From positions 1 to 64,000 of the forward strand of contig JAFYOR010000013.1 of the NCBI GenBank assembly GCA_017547805.1: 64,000 nucleotides of DNA, in the 5' to 3' direction. The DNA comes from Clostridia bacterium. Lineage in GTDB: Bacteria > Bacillota > Clostridia > Christensenellales > Aristaeellaceae. Both the position numbers and the translations under genes were made by a program. Position 1 is the first letter of the stretch. Every line of letters starts with the position of its first letter. Below the pieces are notes generated by a model that saw nothing but the letters and a program-made list of their open reading frames with translations, did no database searches and was not told the DNA's origin. Positions 9,285 to 17,699 of the stretch are shown piece by piece.

Positions 9285-9303
9285 TGAATCGGGAGGAAAT
9301 GGA

Positions 9304-10902
9304 ATGAAAACGGTTTACTATAACGGAGCGGTTTATACCGGCGAACTGCCGCTGGTCAGCGCGTTTGCCGTAGAGGATGGAAAGTTTATCTTTGCCGGAA
9401 CGGACGCGCAGGCGGCGGAAATCGATGCGGATGATCGCGTCGACCTTGGCGGCGCATTCGTCTGCGCGGGCTTTAACGACAGCCACATGCATGTGCTCAA
9501 CTACGGCCAGAGCCTGACCGTTGCCCCGCTGTATGCGCACACGTCTTCGCTTGAGGATGTCATCGCCTGCCTGAAGGAAACGAAGCCCGGGCGCGGCGGC
9601 TGGATCCTCGGGCGCGGCTGGAATCAGGACTTCTTCAGCGGAGAGAAGAAAATGCCCACGAGATGGGATCTTGACAAGGTGTCGCGCGAGCATCCCGTCG
9701 TGGCGACGCGCGCCTGTGGGCATGCGCTGAGCGTCAACAGCTGCGCGCTGGAGCTGCTGGGGATCACGGCGGATGCAAAGCAGATGGACGGCGGCGAGAT
9801 CGTGATGGAGAACGGTGAGCCCAATGGCGTCTTTCTTGACAACGCGATGGATCTGGTGCTCGATCAGATTCCCGCGCCCGGCCGCGAGGAGGTGAAGGAC
9901 ATGCTGCGCGCGGCGATGAAGGCGCTCAACGCCTATGGCATCACCTCCTGCCACAGCGACGACTACTGCGCGTTCCACGCGCTCCCGTGGCAGGATGTCA
10001 ATGCCGCCTACCGCGAGCTGGAGGCGGCGGGAGAGATGACCGTGCGTGTCTATCAGCAGTCGAATTTCGCGGATGTTGCCGCGCTTGAAGCGTTTGTGCA
10101 GGACGGCAATGTGACCGGCGCGGGCAGCGAATGGTTCAGAATTGGTCCGCTTAAGCTGCTGGGAGACGGTGCGCTCGGCGCGCGCACGGCGTACCTGTCC
10201 CGTCCGTATGCGGATGCGCCGGATACGCGCGGGCTGAGCGTCTTTACGCCGGAACAGTTTGACGCGCTGATCGGCTGTGCCCACGCGCACGGCATGCAGA
10301 TTGCCGTGCACTGCATCGGCGACGCGTGCCTTGATCTGGTGCTGGGCAGCATGGACAAGGCGTTTGCGGCGCATCCGCGGACGGATCACCGCCACGGCAT
10401 CGTGCACTGCCAGATCACGCGGGCGGATCAGCTTGAAAAGATGGCGAAGATGGGGCTGCATATCTACTGTCAGGGCATCTTCCTTGATTATGACACGCAC
10501 ATCGTCCGTGAACGCGTGGGCGATAAGCTGGCACAGACCAGCTACAGCTGGAAGACGCTCAAAAACATGGGCGCGACGGTATCGGGCGGCAGCGACTGTC
10601 CGGTGGAGCTGCCGCGCGTGCTGGCGGGCATGCAGTGCGCGGTGACGCGGTGCGACCTTGAGGGAAACGGCCCGTATCTTGCGCACGAGGCGTTCACCGT
10701 GCGCGAGGCGATTGACAGCTTTACCAAGGGCGGCGCATACGCTTCCTTTGAGGAAAAGGAAAAGGGACAGATCAGGCTGGGGATGGCGGCGGACTTTGTC
10801 GTTCTGGGCGGGAATCTGTTTGAAACGAAGGAAACTGAGATCAAGGATATTCCCGTTCTGGCGACGTTTGTCGGCGGGAAGTGCGTGTTTGAGAAGGCGT
10901 AA
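9304..10902 (+). CDS. Amidohydrolase (YtcJ-like)
   Basis: A 532-residue metal-dependent amidohydrolase of the YtcJ/AepA type. FNDSHMHV at about residues 58-65 is the HxH metal-binding motif at the end of the first barrel strand. LLGDGALGARTAYLSRPY, QIAVHCIGD and HGIVHCQI supply further His ligands, and VSGGSDCPV carries the distal Asp. Two flanking beta-sandwich parts complete the protein (residues about 1-50 and 480-532). GGGAGG lies before the ATG; an earlier in-frame start at 9253 overlaps the previous gene. The substrate is unknown. No export signal is present. Confidence 0.85.
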   Translation: MKTVYYNGAVYTGELPLVSAFAVEDGKFIFAGTDAQAAEIDADDRVDLGGAFVCAGFNDSHMHVLNYGQSLTVAPLYAHTSSLEDVIACLKETKPGRGGWILGRGWNQDFFSGEKKMPTRWDLDKVSREHPVVATRACGHALSVNSCALELLGITADAKQMDGGEIVMENGEPNGVFLDNAMDLVLDQIPAPGREEVKDMLRAAMKALNAYGITSCHSDDYCAFHALPWQDVNAAYRELEAAGEMTVRVYQQSNFADVAALEAFVQDGNVTGAGSEWFRIGPLKLLGDGALGARTAYLSRPYADAPDTRGLSVFTPEQFDALIGCAHAHGMQIAVHCIGDACLDLVLGSMDKAFAAHPRTDHRHGIVHCQITRADQLEKMAKMGLHIYCQGIFLDYDTHIVRERVGDKLAQTSYSWKTLKNMGATVSGGSDCPVELPRVLAGMQCAVTRCDLEGNGPYLAHEAFTVREAIDSFTKGGAYASFEEKEKGQIRLGMAADFVVLGGNLFETKETEIKDIPVLATFVGGKCVFEKA

Positions 10903-11484
10903 TTTGTGCGGGGTGAGTTTGGGGAATATATTGCCGCAAAGACGGATGAGGTTCCCGCCCGCAGGCGGGCGTGGCATGAAAATCATAGTTTGTGCGTCAA
11001 CCCTCTCCGTCACCTTCGGTGACACCTCTCCCAGAGGGAGAGGCAAGAATAAGCGAAACTGCGCAGGAATCTTGGCTCCCCCCTTTGGGGGAGCTGGCAC
11101 GGCGACAGCCGTGACTGAGAGGACTTCGCGTGGTGCATGAAGCATGTTTTGCCTCCCGGTGATTCCATTCATGTTTCGCCAACAGGAATGAAATCTTTGG
11201 TATGCAAAAAAGTACATTATCTCTATTGCCTCCCAGGCGGCGCTGCTTTCTTCGGCGCCGCTTTTCTCGTTTATGAAGCGATAATAAATCTTGCTGAAAG
11301 TGAATTGAAAGTTTGAAAACACAAAACTTCTTTGGGGGAAACGTCTTGTGAAGTTTAGGAATTCTAAATCCCATGTTACGCACAAGAGAAGTTGAAAAAT
11401 CAATGAATATAAAGAAAAATCCGGATTTCGGACGGGGCGCAGAAGGAAGAAAACAGAAAAACGGAGATTGTTTTTTCAAAAGCG
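10903..11484. other. Intergenic region with an inverted-repeat element
   Basis: A non-coding stretch of about 580 bp. It carries a GC-rich palindrome (about 10952-10970), the R4 element (11001-11122) and an A/T-rich tail (11150-11480). Short open frames here have no ribosome-binding sites and cross the palindromes, so none is called. Confidence 0.7.
11001..11122. repeat. Inverted-repeat element, family R4 (copy 1)
   Basis: The ends, CCTCTCCGTCAC (11002-11013) and the complement of CCTCTCAGTCAC (11111-11122), match at 11 of 12 positions. Each half holds two hairpins: GTCACC-TTC-GGTGAC plus CCTCTCCC..GGGAGAGG on the left, and GCTCCCCC..GGGGGAGC plus CACGGC-GACA-GCCGTG on the right. The architecture matches the element at 16565-16742. 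Confidence 0.75.
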
Positions 11485-11513
11485 TTGACATTTGTGTGAT
11501 TTTATGTTTTAAT
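11485..11513 (+). promoter_or_regulatory. Promoter of the XRE-cupin regulator
   Basis: TTGACA (11485-11490), 17 bp, TTTAAT (11508-11513). Confidence 0.75.
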
Positions 11514-11569
11514 CATCCTCGTAAAATAAACTCAAAGTTTTGTATTGCCAAACTCGGGAGGCGGTTTTG

Positions 11570-12112
11570 ATGGAAATGAACATCGGCAAGAAGCTGCGAA
11601 GCCTGCGCCAGAAGAACAACCTGACGCAGAAGGAGCTGGCGGATCGCTGCGAGCTCTCCAAGGGATTCATTTCACAGCTGGAAAGCAACCAGACCTCGCC
11701 CTCGCTTTCCACGCTGGAGGACATCCTCACGACGCTGGGCTCGTCCTTTCACGAGTTCTTCTCCGACGAGCAGGACGACAATCCCGTTTGCCGCAAGGAG
11801 GACGTCTTTATCAAGGAAAGCGACGACGGCGTGACCATTCACTGGCTCATTCCCAACGCGCAGAAGAAGGACATCGAGCCGATCATGGTGACGCTGGAGC
11901 CGGGCGCGAAGACGGAAATCGACCTGCCGCATATGGGTGAGGAATTTGGTCATGTGCTGCTGGGCAGCGTGACGCTGGTCATCGGGGAAAAGAGCTACCG
12001 CGTGCGTAAAGGGGACAGCTTCTCCTACAAGCCCTCCGCGCAGCACTATCTGCACAACCGCGGCAAGACACAGGCGCAGGTGCTTTGGGTCTGCACGCCG
12101 CCCAACTTCTAA
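11570..12112 (+). CDS. XRE-family regulator with cupin domain, probable controller of the pot operon
   Basis: A 180-residue regulator. Residues about 6-60 form an XRE helix-turn-helix (LRQKNNLTQKELADRC, then SKGFISQLESN), and residues about 105-175 form a small cupin barrel (GHVLLGSVTLVIG, GDSFSYKP). This layout is typical of PuuR-like regulators that sense small ligands such as polyamines. GGGAGG lies 8 bases before the ATG at 11570. potABCD follows directly on the same strand, so it probably tunes polyamine uptake. The ligand is inferred from context. Confidence 0.85.
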   Translation: MEMNIGKKLRSLRQKNNLTQKELADRCELSKGFISQLESNQTSPSLSTLEDILTTLGSSFHEFFSDEQDDNPVCRKEDVFIKESDDGVTIHWLIPNAQKKDIEPIMVTLEPGAKTEIDLPHMGEEFGHVLLGSVTLVIGEKSYRVRKGDSFSYKPSAQHYLHNRGKTQAQVLWVCTPPNF

Positions 12113-12241
12113 CCAGCGTACCGCTGGACCGACATCCGATGAGGAGTTACCTCAGGTGAGGAATAGCACACGTGGCCGGATGCAAACGGGCTAAAAAACG
12201 AAAACAGAATTACTTTCTTATATTCAGGAGCCGAAGGTTTC

Positions 12242-12290
12242 CAAAGGGCGAACGGAAAGCCCTTTGGCGGGGGGGCGGGGCAGAGCCCCG
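12242..12290 (+). repeat. Compound-hairpin element, family R2 (divergent copy)
   Basis: CAAAGGGC (12242-12249) pairs with GCCCTTTG (12259-12266); a G-rich spacer and CGGGGC-AGA-GCCCCG (12276-12290) follow. The layout is the same as the R2 copies at 15239, 38849 and 48181. It sits in the potA leader, 60 bases before the start codon. Confidence 0.55.
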
Positions 12291-12350
12291 TATCCTTAGA
12301 CCTTCGGGAGTTAGCAAAGAAACGGATTGCTATACAGGAGGAAATGCAGG

Positions 12351-13448
12351 ATGGAAGCAAAGACCATTCTTTCGATTAAGGACGTTCGTGTCGTCTTTGA
12401 GGACGGCTTTGTCGCGCTGGGCGGCGTGAGCATCGATATCAAGGAAAATGAGTTTGTCACGCTGCTGGGCCCGTCCGGCTGCGGCAAGACGACGCTGCTG
12501 CGCTGTATCGGCGGCTTTGAAAAGCCGAACAGCGGCGAGATTCTCTACAAGGGAGAGAACATCATCCCGCTGCCGCCCTACAAGCGCCATGTCAACACCG
12601 TTTTCCAGCGCTATGCGCTCTTCCCGCACCTCAATGTCGCCCAGAACGTCGCCTTCGGCCCGGATCTGCGCGGCGAGGACAAGAAGAAGACCGCCGCGGA
12701 GGTCAGCCGCCTGCTCGCGCTGGTCGGCCTTGCGGGGTTTGAAAAGCGCAAGATCGCGTCCCTTTCCGGCGGTCAGCAGCAGCGCGTGGCGATTGCCCGC
12801 GCGCTGATCAACAAGCCCGCCGTGCTTCTGCTGGATGAACCGCTGGGCGCGCTGGACCTGAAGATCAGGCGCGAGATGCAGATCGAGCTCAAGCGTATCC
12901 AGCGCGAGAGCGGCATCACCTTCATCTTTGTCACCCATGATCAGGAAGAAGCGCTCACCATGAGCGACCGCATCGCCGTCATGCAGGCGGGTCAGATTCA
13001 GCAGCTGGGTACGCCGGAGGACATCTACAACGAGCCGCTGACTGCCTTTGTCGCGGACTTTATCGGCGACAGCGACATCATGCCCGGCATGATGGTGCGC
13101 GACAGGCTCGTGCGCTTCCTCGGCTGGGAATTCCCGTGCATCGACGAAGGCTTTGGCGAGAATGCGGATGTCGACATCGTCCTTCGTCCGGAGGACGTCA
13201 AGCTCAAGCCCGCGGACGATGAAACCGCCTTTGGCCCGCTGGGCGTGGTGGAAAGCCTGCTGTTTAAGGGCGTGCACTACGAGATGCGCGTGCGCTGCGG
13301 CGAAAGCGTCGTGATCGTGCATTCCACGCATGCCCGTCAGGTTGGCACCCGCGTCAAGCTGACCGTTGCGCCGGAGGACATTCAGGTTATGCACAAGAGC
13401 GAAAGCTCGGACGCCGTGCTCAAAAAGCATGCTGCCCGTGCAAAGTAA
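12351..13448 (+). CDS. potA: Spermidine/putrescine ABC transporter ATPase
   Basis: A 365-residue ABC ATPase that powers polyamine import. It has Walker A GPSGCGKT (about residue 41), Q-loop, signature LSGGQQQR (about 139), Walker B LLLDEPLGALD and H-loop THDQEEAL. The C-terminal part (about 245-355) is a TOBE regulatory domain. AGGAGG lies 9 bases before the ATG. potB begins 12 bases after the stop. Gene order potA-potB-potC-potD and the PotD family of the binding protein support polyamine specificity over iron or sulfate. Confidence 0.93.
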   Translation: MEAKTILSIKDVRVVFEDGFVALGGVSIDIKENEFVTLLGPSGCGKTTLLRCIGGFEKPNSGEILYKGENIIPLPPYKRHVNTVFQRYALFPHLNVAQNVAFGPDLRGEDKKKTAAEVSRLLALVGLAGFEKRKIASLSGGQQQRVAIARALINKPAVLLLDEPLGALDLKIRREMQIELKRIQRESGITFIFVTHDQEEALTMSDRIAVMQAGQIQQLGTPEDIYNEPLTAFVADFIGDSDIMPGMMVRDRLVRFLGWEFPCIDEGFGENADVDIVLRPEDVKLKPADDETAFGPLGVVESLLFKGVHYEMRVRCGESVVIVHSTHARQVGTRVKLTVAPEDIQVMHKSESSDAVLKKHAARAK

Positions 13449-13460
13449 GGAGGGCCTTTG

Positions 13461-14429
13461 ATGAGAAAGAACAAAGCGCTCGCCGTACCGTTCATCCTCT
13501 GGGCGGTGCTCTTTGTGGTCGTCCCGCTGGCCATGATCGTGTGGTATGGCGTGACGGTCGATGAGCCCGTGCCCTGCACCGAGGTGCTTCTTGACGACGG
13601 CACCATCGGCTATGAGCTGGAGGACGGCACGATTGTCGACACAAAGCCGTGGCAGAAGAAGGCGGTTATTTCGCTGAGCAACTTCAAGCGCATGATCGAG
13701 CCGACGTATCTGCGACTGCTCCTGCGCAGCCTCAAAATCGCAGTGATCACCACGCTCATCTGCCTGCTGCTGGGTTATCCTGTCGCGCTGATTCTCACCG
13801 GCAAGGACTTTAAACGCCCCGCGCTGTGGCTGATGCTGCTGGTGCTGCCGATGTGGATGAATTTCCTGCTGCGCACCTATTCTTGGATGAGCATTCTGGA
13901 AAACTCCGGTATCCTCAATAACTGGATCGCCTCCCTGCGCGACGCCATTCCCGCGTTCGATAGCTGGCTGACGAATATGGGCGTGCGCCGCAAGATCATT
14001 TTCCTCTACAACGAGAATGCGGTGATCCTTGGCATGGTCTACAACTATCTGTCCTTCATGATCATGCCGATTTATACCGTCATTGAAAAGATCGATAAAA
14101 ACCTGCTTGAAGCGGCGGCGGATCTGGGCGCCAACCCGGTCAAGAGCTTCCTGCGCGTGACGCTGCCCTACTCCATGCCCGGCGTGATGGAGGGCATCAC
14201 GATGGTTTTTGTTCCGGCGGTGACGACGTTCGTCATCAGCCAGCTCATGGGCGGCGGCAAGGTGCCGCTCATCGGCGACATCATTCAGAACCAGTTCGGC
14301 AAGTCGAGCGACTGGCACTTTGGTTCCACGCTCTCTCTGCTGGTGATGGTGGTCGTCCTTGCGTTCATGGGCGCGCTTGGTCACATCGATAAGGATGAAG
14401 ACCCCGTGAAGGAGGTGCGCATCCTGTGA
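13461..14429 (+). CDS. potB: Spermidine/putrescine ABC transporter permease
   Basis: A 322-residue inner permease with about six helices. The coupling motif EAAADLGANPVKSFLRVTLPYSMPG binds PotA. An extracytoplasmic insertion after helix 1 contains two copies of an acidic strand (LLDDGTIGYE, LEDGTIVDT), making the protein longer than E. coli PotB. It starts at ATG 13461 after AAGGAGG. Its stop overlaps the potC start (GTGA). Confidence 0.92.
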   Translation: MRKNKALAVPFILWAVLFVVVPLAMIVWYGVTVDEPVPCTEVLLDDGTIGYELEDGTIVDTKPWQKKAVISLSNFKRMIEPTYLRLLLRSLKIAVITTLICLLLGYPVALILTGKDFKRPALWLMLLVLPMWMNFLLRTYSWMSILENSGILNNWIASLRDAIPAFDSWLTNMGVRRKIIFLYNENAVILGMVYNYLSFMIMPIYTVIEKIDKNLLEAAADLGANPVKSFLRVTLPYSMPGVMEGITMVFVPAVTTFVISQLMGGGKVPLIGDIIQNQFGKSSDWHFGSTLSLLVMVVVLAFMGALGHIDKDEDPVKEVRIL

Positions 14430-15232
14430 AAAAGCTTCGCAAGCTGTATATCGGCCTGATTATGGCGTTCCTGTATGCGCCGATCCTGCTGCTGATTCTC
14501 TATTCCTTCAACAACAGCAAGTCCCGCGCGCAGTGGGGCGGCTTTACGCTCCGCTGGTACAGGGAGCTGTTTGCGGACGAGGCGATCATGGCGGCGCTGG
14601 GCACGACGCTTTCCATCGGCTTGCTGGCGGCGCTGCTTTCCACCGTGCTTGGCACGATGGGCGCTGTTGCGCTCTTTCAGATGAAGCGCACGCCGCGCAA
14701 GGCGCTGCTGAGCATCGTGAATCTGCCGATGCTCAACTCCGAGGTCGTTACCGGCGTGTCGCTGATGCTGCTTTTTGCCGCGGCGAATATCCAGCTGGGC
14801 TATGGCACGATGCTCATGGCGCACGTGGCGTTCTGCGTGCCGTATGTGGTGCTGAGCGTAATGCCCAAGCTGCGCCAGCTGGATCCCAACCTCGCGGAGG
14901 CGGCGTGGGATCTGGGCGCGACGCCGTGGCAGGGCTTCTTCCGCGTGATTCTGCCGGATATCATGCCGGGCGTGTTTTCCGGCTTCATCATGGCGCTGAC
15001 GATGTCCATTGACGACTTCGTCGTCAGCTTCTTCACCACAGGCTCGGGCGTTTCCAACCTGTCCATCACCATCTACACGATGGCCAAGCGCGGCATTTCG
15101 CCCAAGATCAACGCGCTTTCCACGATCATCTTTGCCTGCGTGTTCATCCTGCTCATCGGCATCAACATGCAGGATTTCAAGAAGGATCCGCGCAGCAAGG
15201 ACAAGGTCGAGCAGGTGCGCATTCCGTATTAA
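14426..15232 (+). CDS. potC: Spermidine/putrescine ABC transporter permease
   Basis: A 268-residue permease, the second membrane subunit of the polyamine importer. It starts with GTG inside the potB stop, so translation is coupled. Six helices are visible. The EAA loop reads EAAWDLGATPWQGFFRVILPDIMPG. FVVSFFTTG is typical of PotC. A compound-hairpin repeat (15239-15316) separates it from potD. Confidence 0.92.
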   Translation: MKKLRKLYIGLIMAFLYAPILLLILYSFNNSKSRAQWGGFTLRWYRELFADEAIMAALGTTLSIGLLAALLSTVLGTMGAVALFQMKRTPRKALLSIVNLPMLNSEVVTGVSLMLLFAAANIQLGYGTMLMAHVAFCVPYVVLSVMPKLRQLDPNLAEAAWDLGATPWQGFFRVILPDIMPGVFSGFIMALTMSIDDFVVSFFTTGSGVSNLSITIYTMAKRGISPKINALSTIIFACVFILLIGINMQDFKKDPRSKDKVEQVRIPY

Positions 15233-15238
15233 CGCTCT

Positions 15239-15316
15239 GCCGCTTAAAATCGGCGCGAAGCGCTGAAGGGTCAAGGGATGAAATCCCTTGACGGGTTTCA
15301 GGGCGGCAGCCCTGAC
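15239..15316 (+). repeat. Compound-hairpin element, family R2 (copy 1)
   Basis: A block GCGCGAAGCGCTGAAGGG leads into TCAAGGGAT (15271-15279) paired with ATCCCTTGA (15283-15291), then CGGGTTT and CAGGGC-GGCA-GCCCTG (15299-15314). A weaker hairpin, CCGCTTAAAATCGG, opens the element. It ends about 10 bases before the potD ribosome-binding site. Confidence 0.8.
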
Positions 15317-15342
15317 GTATTCCCCCTCAGGAGGTTTAGCGA

Positions 15343-16464
15343 ATGAAAAAGAAATGGCTGGCGGTACTGGGCATCGTACTGGTGATCGCGGTCGCGTTCC
15401 TTTCCGGCGGCGAGGAGGCTGCTATTGAGGAAAGCGAAGAGGGCGAGGATTATATCGCCTATGTGACCATGCCGGAGAATCCCGTGCCCATGACGGGCGA
15501 GACGATTTCCGTGTATAACTGGGGCGACTATATCGATCCCGACGTCATCGACGTGTTTGAGGCGGAGACGGGCATCAAGGTCATCTATGAGACGTTTGAA
15601 ACGAATGAGGACATGTATGCCAAAATCGCCATGGGCGGTTCTTCCTACGATGTGATTGTTCCCAGCGAATACATGATCGAGCGCATGATCCGCGAGGAAC
15701 TGCTCCAGAAGGTCAACTGGGACCACATTCCCAACGTAAAGAACATCGATCCGCGCTTCATGAACGAGGCTTACGATCCCGAGGCGGCGTATTCCGTGCC
15801 CTATACATGGGGCACGATGGGCATCCTGTACAACACGAAGACCGTGCTTGAAAAGCCGACGGGCTGGAATGTGCTGCTCAGTGAAGAATACGCCATGGAC
15901 ATGTTCATGCTCAATTCTCCGCGCGATACGCTGGGCATTGCGCTGGTGATGAACGGCTTTGATCTCAACTCCACCAATCCCGAAGAACTCAGAATCGCGC
16001 AGGACATGCTGATTAAGCAAAAGCCCATCGTGCTGGCCTACGTCGTTGACGAGGTGAAGGATAAGATGATCTCGGGCGAGGCGAGCGTGGCGATGGTGTG
16101 GAGCGGCGACGCGACGTACTGCATGAGCGAAAGTGACGAGCTTGATTACGTTCTTCCGCCGGAGGGCAGCAACATCTTCTACGATTCCATGTGCATCCCG
16201 AAAAACGCGCGCAATGTCGCCGGTGCGGAGAAGTTCATCGACTTCATGTGTCGCGCGGACGTGGCGGCGATGAACTATCAGTACGTCGGCTATGCAATTC
16301 CCAACCTTGCCGCCATTGAGCTGATGGGTGCGGAGGAATACAACGCATCCCCGGTCAACAATCCGCCGCAGGAAGCGCTTGATAACTGTCAGGTGTTCCG
16401 GTATCTGGGCGATGAGCAGCGGATTTACGATCAGGTCTGGACGGAGGTCATTTCCGCATTCTGA
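15343..16464 (+). CDS. potD: Spermidine/putrescine-binding protein
   Basis: A 373-residue substrate-binding protein of the importer. ISVYNWGDYIDPDVIDVFEAETGIKV is the typical N-terminal fold of PotD, and SYDVIVPSEYMIERM, PYTWGTMGI and VAMVWSGDA are family blocks. AGGAGG precedes the ATG. The N-terminus has a Lys start and a hydrophobic run (residues 5-20), then SGGEEAAIEESEEGE. No lipobox cysteine is present, although binding proteins of Gram-positive bacteria are normally lipoproteins; it may stay anchored by an uncleaved helix. An acidic linker follows. The gene ends at a terminator. Confidence 0.92.
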   Translation: MKKKWLAVLGIVLVIAVAFLSGGEEAAIEESEEGEDYIAYVTMPENPVPMTGETISVYNWGDYIDPDVIDVFEAETGIKVIYETFETNEDMYAKIAMGGSSYDVIVPSEYMIERMIREELLQKVNWDHIPNVKNIDPRFMNEAYDPEAAYSVPYTWGTMGILYNTKTVLEKPTGWNVLLSEEYAMDMFMLNSPRDTLGIALVMNGFDLNSTNPEELRIAQDMLIKQKPIVLAYVVDEVKDKMISGEASVAMVWSGDATYCMSESDELDYVLPPEGSNIFYDSMCIPKNARNVAGAEKFIDFMCRADVAAMNYQYVGYAIPNLAAIELMGAEEYNASPVNNPPQEALDNCQVFRYLGDEQRIYDQVWTEVISAF

Positions 16465-16483
16465 CGAAGGCGCGGATGAATAC

Positions 16484-16512
16484 AAAGACCGCTTTATCGG
16501 CGGTCTTTTTTC
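16484..16512 (+). terminator. Terminator of the pot operon
   Basis: AAAGACCGC (16484-16492) pairs with GCGGTCTTT (16500-16508), followed by Ts. Confidence 0.9.
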
Positions 16513-16564
16513 TATGCGTTGTGCGTTGGACAAAAGAACGCACCTGCACAAAAGGGGAAGTTCC

Positions 16565-16742
16565 GCGCCCGATGGCTCCTTCCACCAGCCTGCGGCTGGT
16601 CCCCCTCCCTCCCAGAGGGAGGCATGAAAAAGCGCTGCTTCTGAGAGAAAAAGTCGCTGATTTATAGAAGAAGCGTATACGAGGAGGCTCCCTCCGGGAG
16701 GGAGCTGTCTGCCGAAGGCAGACTGAGGGAGCCATCGGGCGC
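16565..16742. repeat. Inverted-repeat (MITE-like) element, family R4 (copy 2)
   Basis: A 178-bp element with perfect 15-bp ends, GCGCCCGATGGCTCC (16565-16579) and its complement (16728-16742). Each half holds two hairpins: CCAGCC-TGC-GGCTGG plus CCTCCC..GGGAGG on the left, and GCTCCCTCC..GGAGGGAGC plus GTCTGCC-GAA-GGCAGAC on the right. The two halves are inverted relatives. No target-site duplication is evident. Confidence 0.8.
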
Positions 16743-16889
16743 ACAGATTTCGTGTATCTTCCAGTGTCGTTCATTTGCCTGATACTAAGGGGTGTTTTGT
16801 GCGCCAATGGAAAAGAATGTATCCGCACAATGGGTGTAAGCTGCGCGCCTGTAAGCTCCGCTTCATCCGATTTGTATCCCGCCTCCCGG

Positions 16890-16918
16890 TTGCAAATCCA
16901 CCGCAAATGTACTAATAT
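16890..16918 (+). promoter_or_regulatory. Promoter of the membrane protein/M20 peptidase operon
   Basis: TTGCAA (16890-16895), 17 bp, TAATAT (16913-16918). Confidence 0.7.
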
Positions 16919-16948
16919 GGATACCAGTAAGCAAAGGAGGAAATTCCT

Positions 16949-17686
16949 ATGGAATTCAGCGTCAATCATCCCATATTGTTCCTGCTGGCCGGTACGATCG
17001 TGCTGATCGTGCTGATTCAGTCGGCGTATTTTCTCGTTAAGGCGTGGAAGCGCGGCCTTGCCATCGGCATGAGCGCGGAAAAGCTGCGCCGCATCGCGGT
17101 GACGGCGGCAGTCTTCACCATTGCGCCGGCGGTGGCGATCGTCATCAGCGTGATGACCCTTGCCAAGGATCTGGGCGTGGCGCTGCCGTGGCTGCGCCTG
17201 AGCGTCGTGGGCTCGCTCAGCTACGAAACCATCGCCGCGACGAACGCGGAAAGCGCGATGGGACTGACCTTCGGGCAGGTGGAGAGCCTGACCGCCAGCC
17301 AATATGTGACAATTGCGCTGGTGATGACCGCCTCGATCATGGTGGGCATCTGGCTGGTGCCGCTGATTGGCAAAAAGCTGCAGTCCGGCATGATCTCCCT
17401 TGAAAACCGCGACAAGAAGTGGAGCGACATTTTCTCCAATTCCATGTTCATCGGCATGATCGCGGCGTTCCTTGGCTATGTGTTCTGCGATTTCTCCGGC
17501 GTGTTTGCCGGAAAGCTGGCGGGTCTGATTCCCGTGCTGGTGATGCTCACCTCCGCTGTGGTGATGGTGTTGTGCGGCGCGGCGATGAAGATCACGAAAA
17601 AGAGCTGGATTTCGGACTATGCGCTGCCTATCAGCCTGATTGCGGGCATGATCAGCGCGATTCCGTATACGAACTGGCTGATGTAA
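16949..17686 (+). CDS. Polytopic membrane protein, DUF5058-like
   Basis: A 245-residue protein with about seven membrane helices. The N-terminus MEFSVNHPILFLLAG and the segment SLSYETIAATNAESAMG resemble DUF5058 family proteins, as recalled without a search. AAAGGAGG precedes the ATG. It is first in a three-gene operon with a second membrane protein (13 bases on) and an M20 peptidase. A two-part channel or exporter linked to a peptidase is the simplest reading, but the substrate is unknown. Confidence 0.65.
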   Translation: MEFSVNHPILFLLAGTIVLIVLIQSAYFLVKAWKRGLAIGMSAEKLRRIAVTAAVFTIAPAVAIVISVMTLAKDLGVALPWLRLSVVGSLSYETIAATNAESAMGLTFGQVESLTASQYVTIALVMTASIMVGIWLVPLIGKKLQSGMISLENRDKKWSDIFSNSMFIGMIAAFLGYVFCDFSGVFAGKLAGLIPVLVMLTSAVVMVLCGAAMKITKKSWISDYALPISLIAGMISAIPYTNWLM

Positions 17687-17699
17687 GGAGGGAAAAGCC

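Larger units (their letters stand above)
16465..16948. other. Intergenic region with terminator, R4 element and promoter
   Basis: A 484-bp stretch holding the pot terminator (16484-16512), the 178-bp R4 element (16565-16742) and the promoter of the next operon (16890-16918). No credible gene is seen. Confidence 0.75.

Noticed and set aside
9091..11403. A 770-codon minus-strand open frame
   Set aside because: It covers the complement of the amidohydrolase gene and the R4 repeat and has no recognisable domain or ribosome-binding site.
12330..14384. A 684-codon minus-strand open frame
   Set aside because: It is the reverse of potA and potB; the composition (His, Arg, Asp rich) is typical of an antisense frame in high-G+C DNA.
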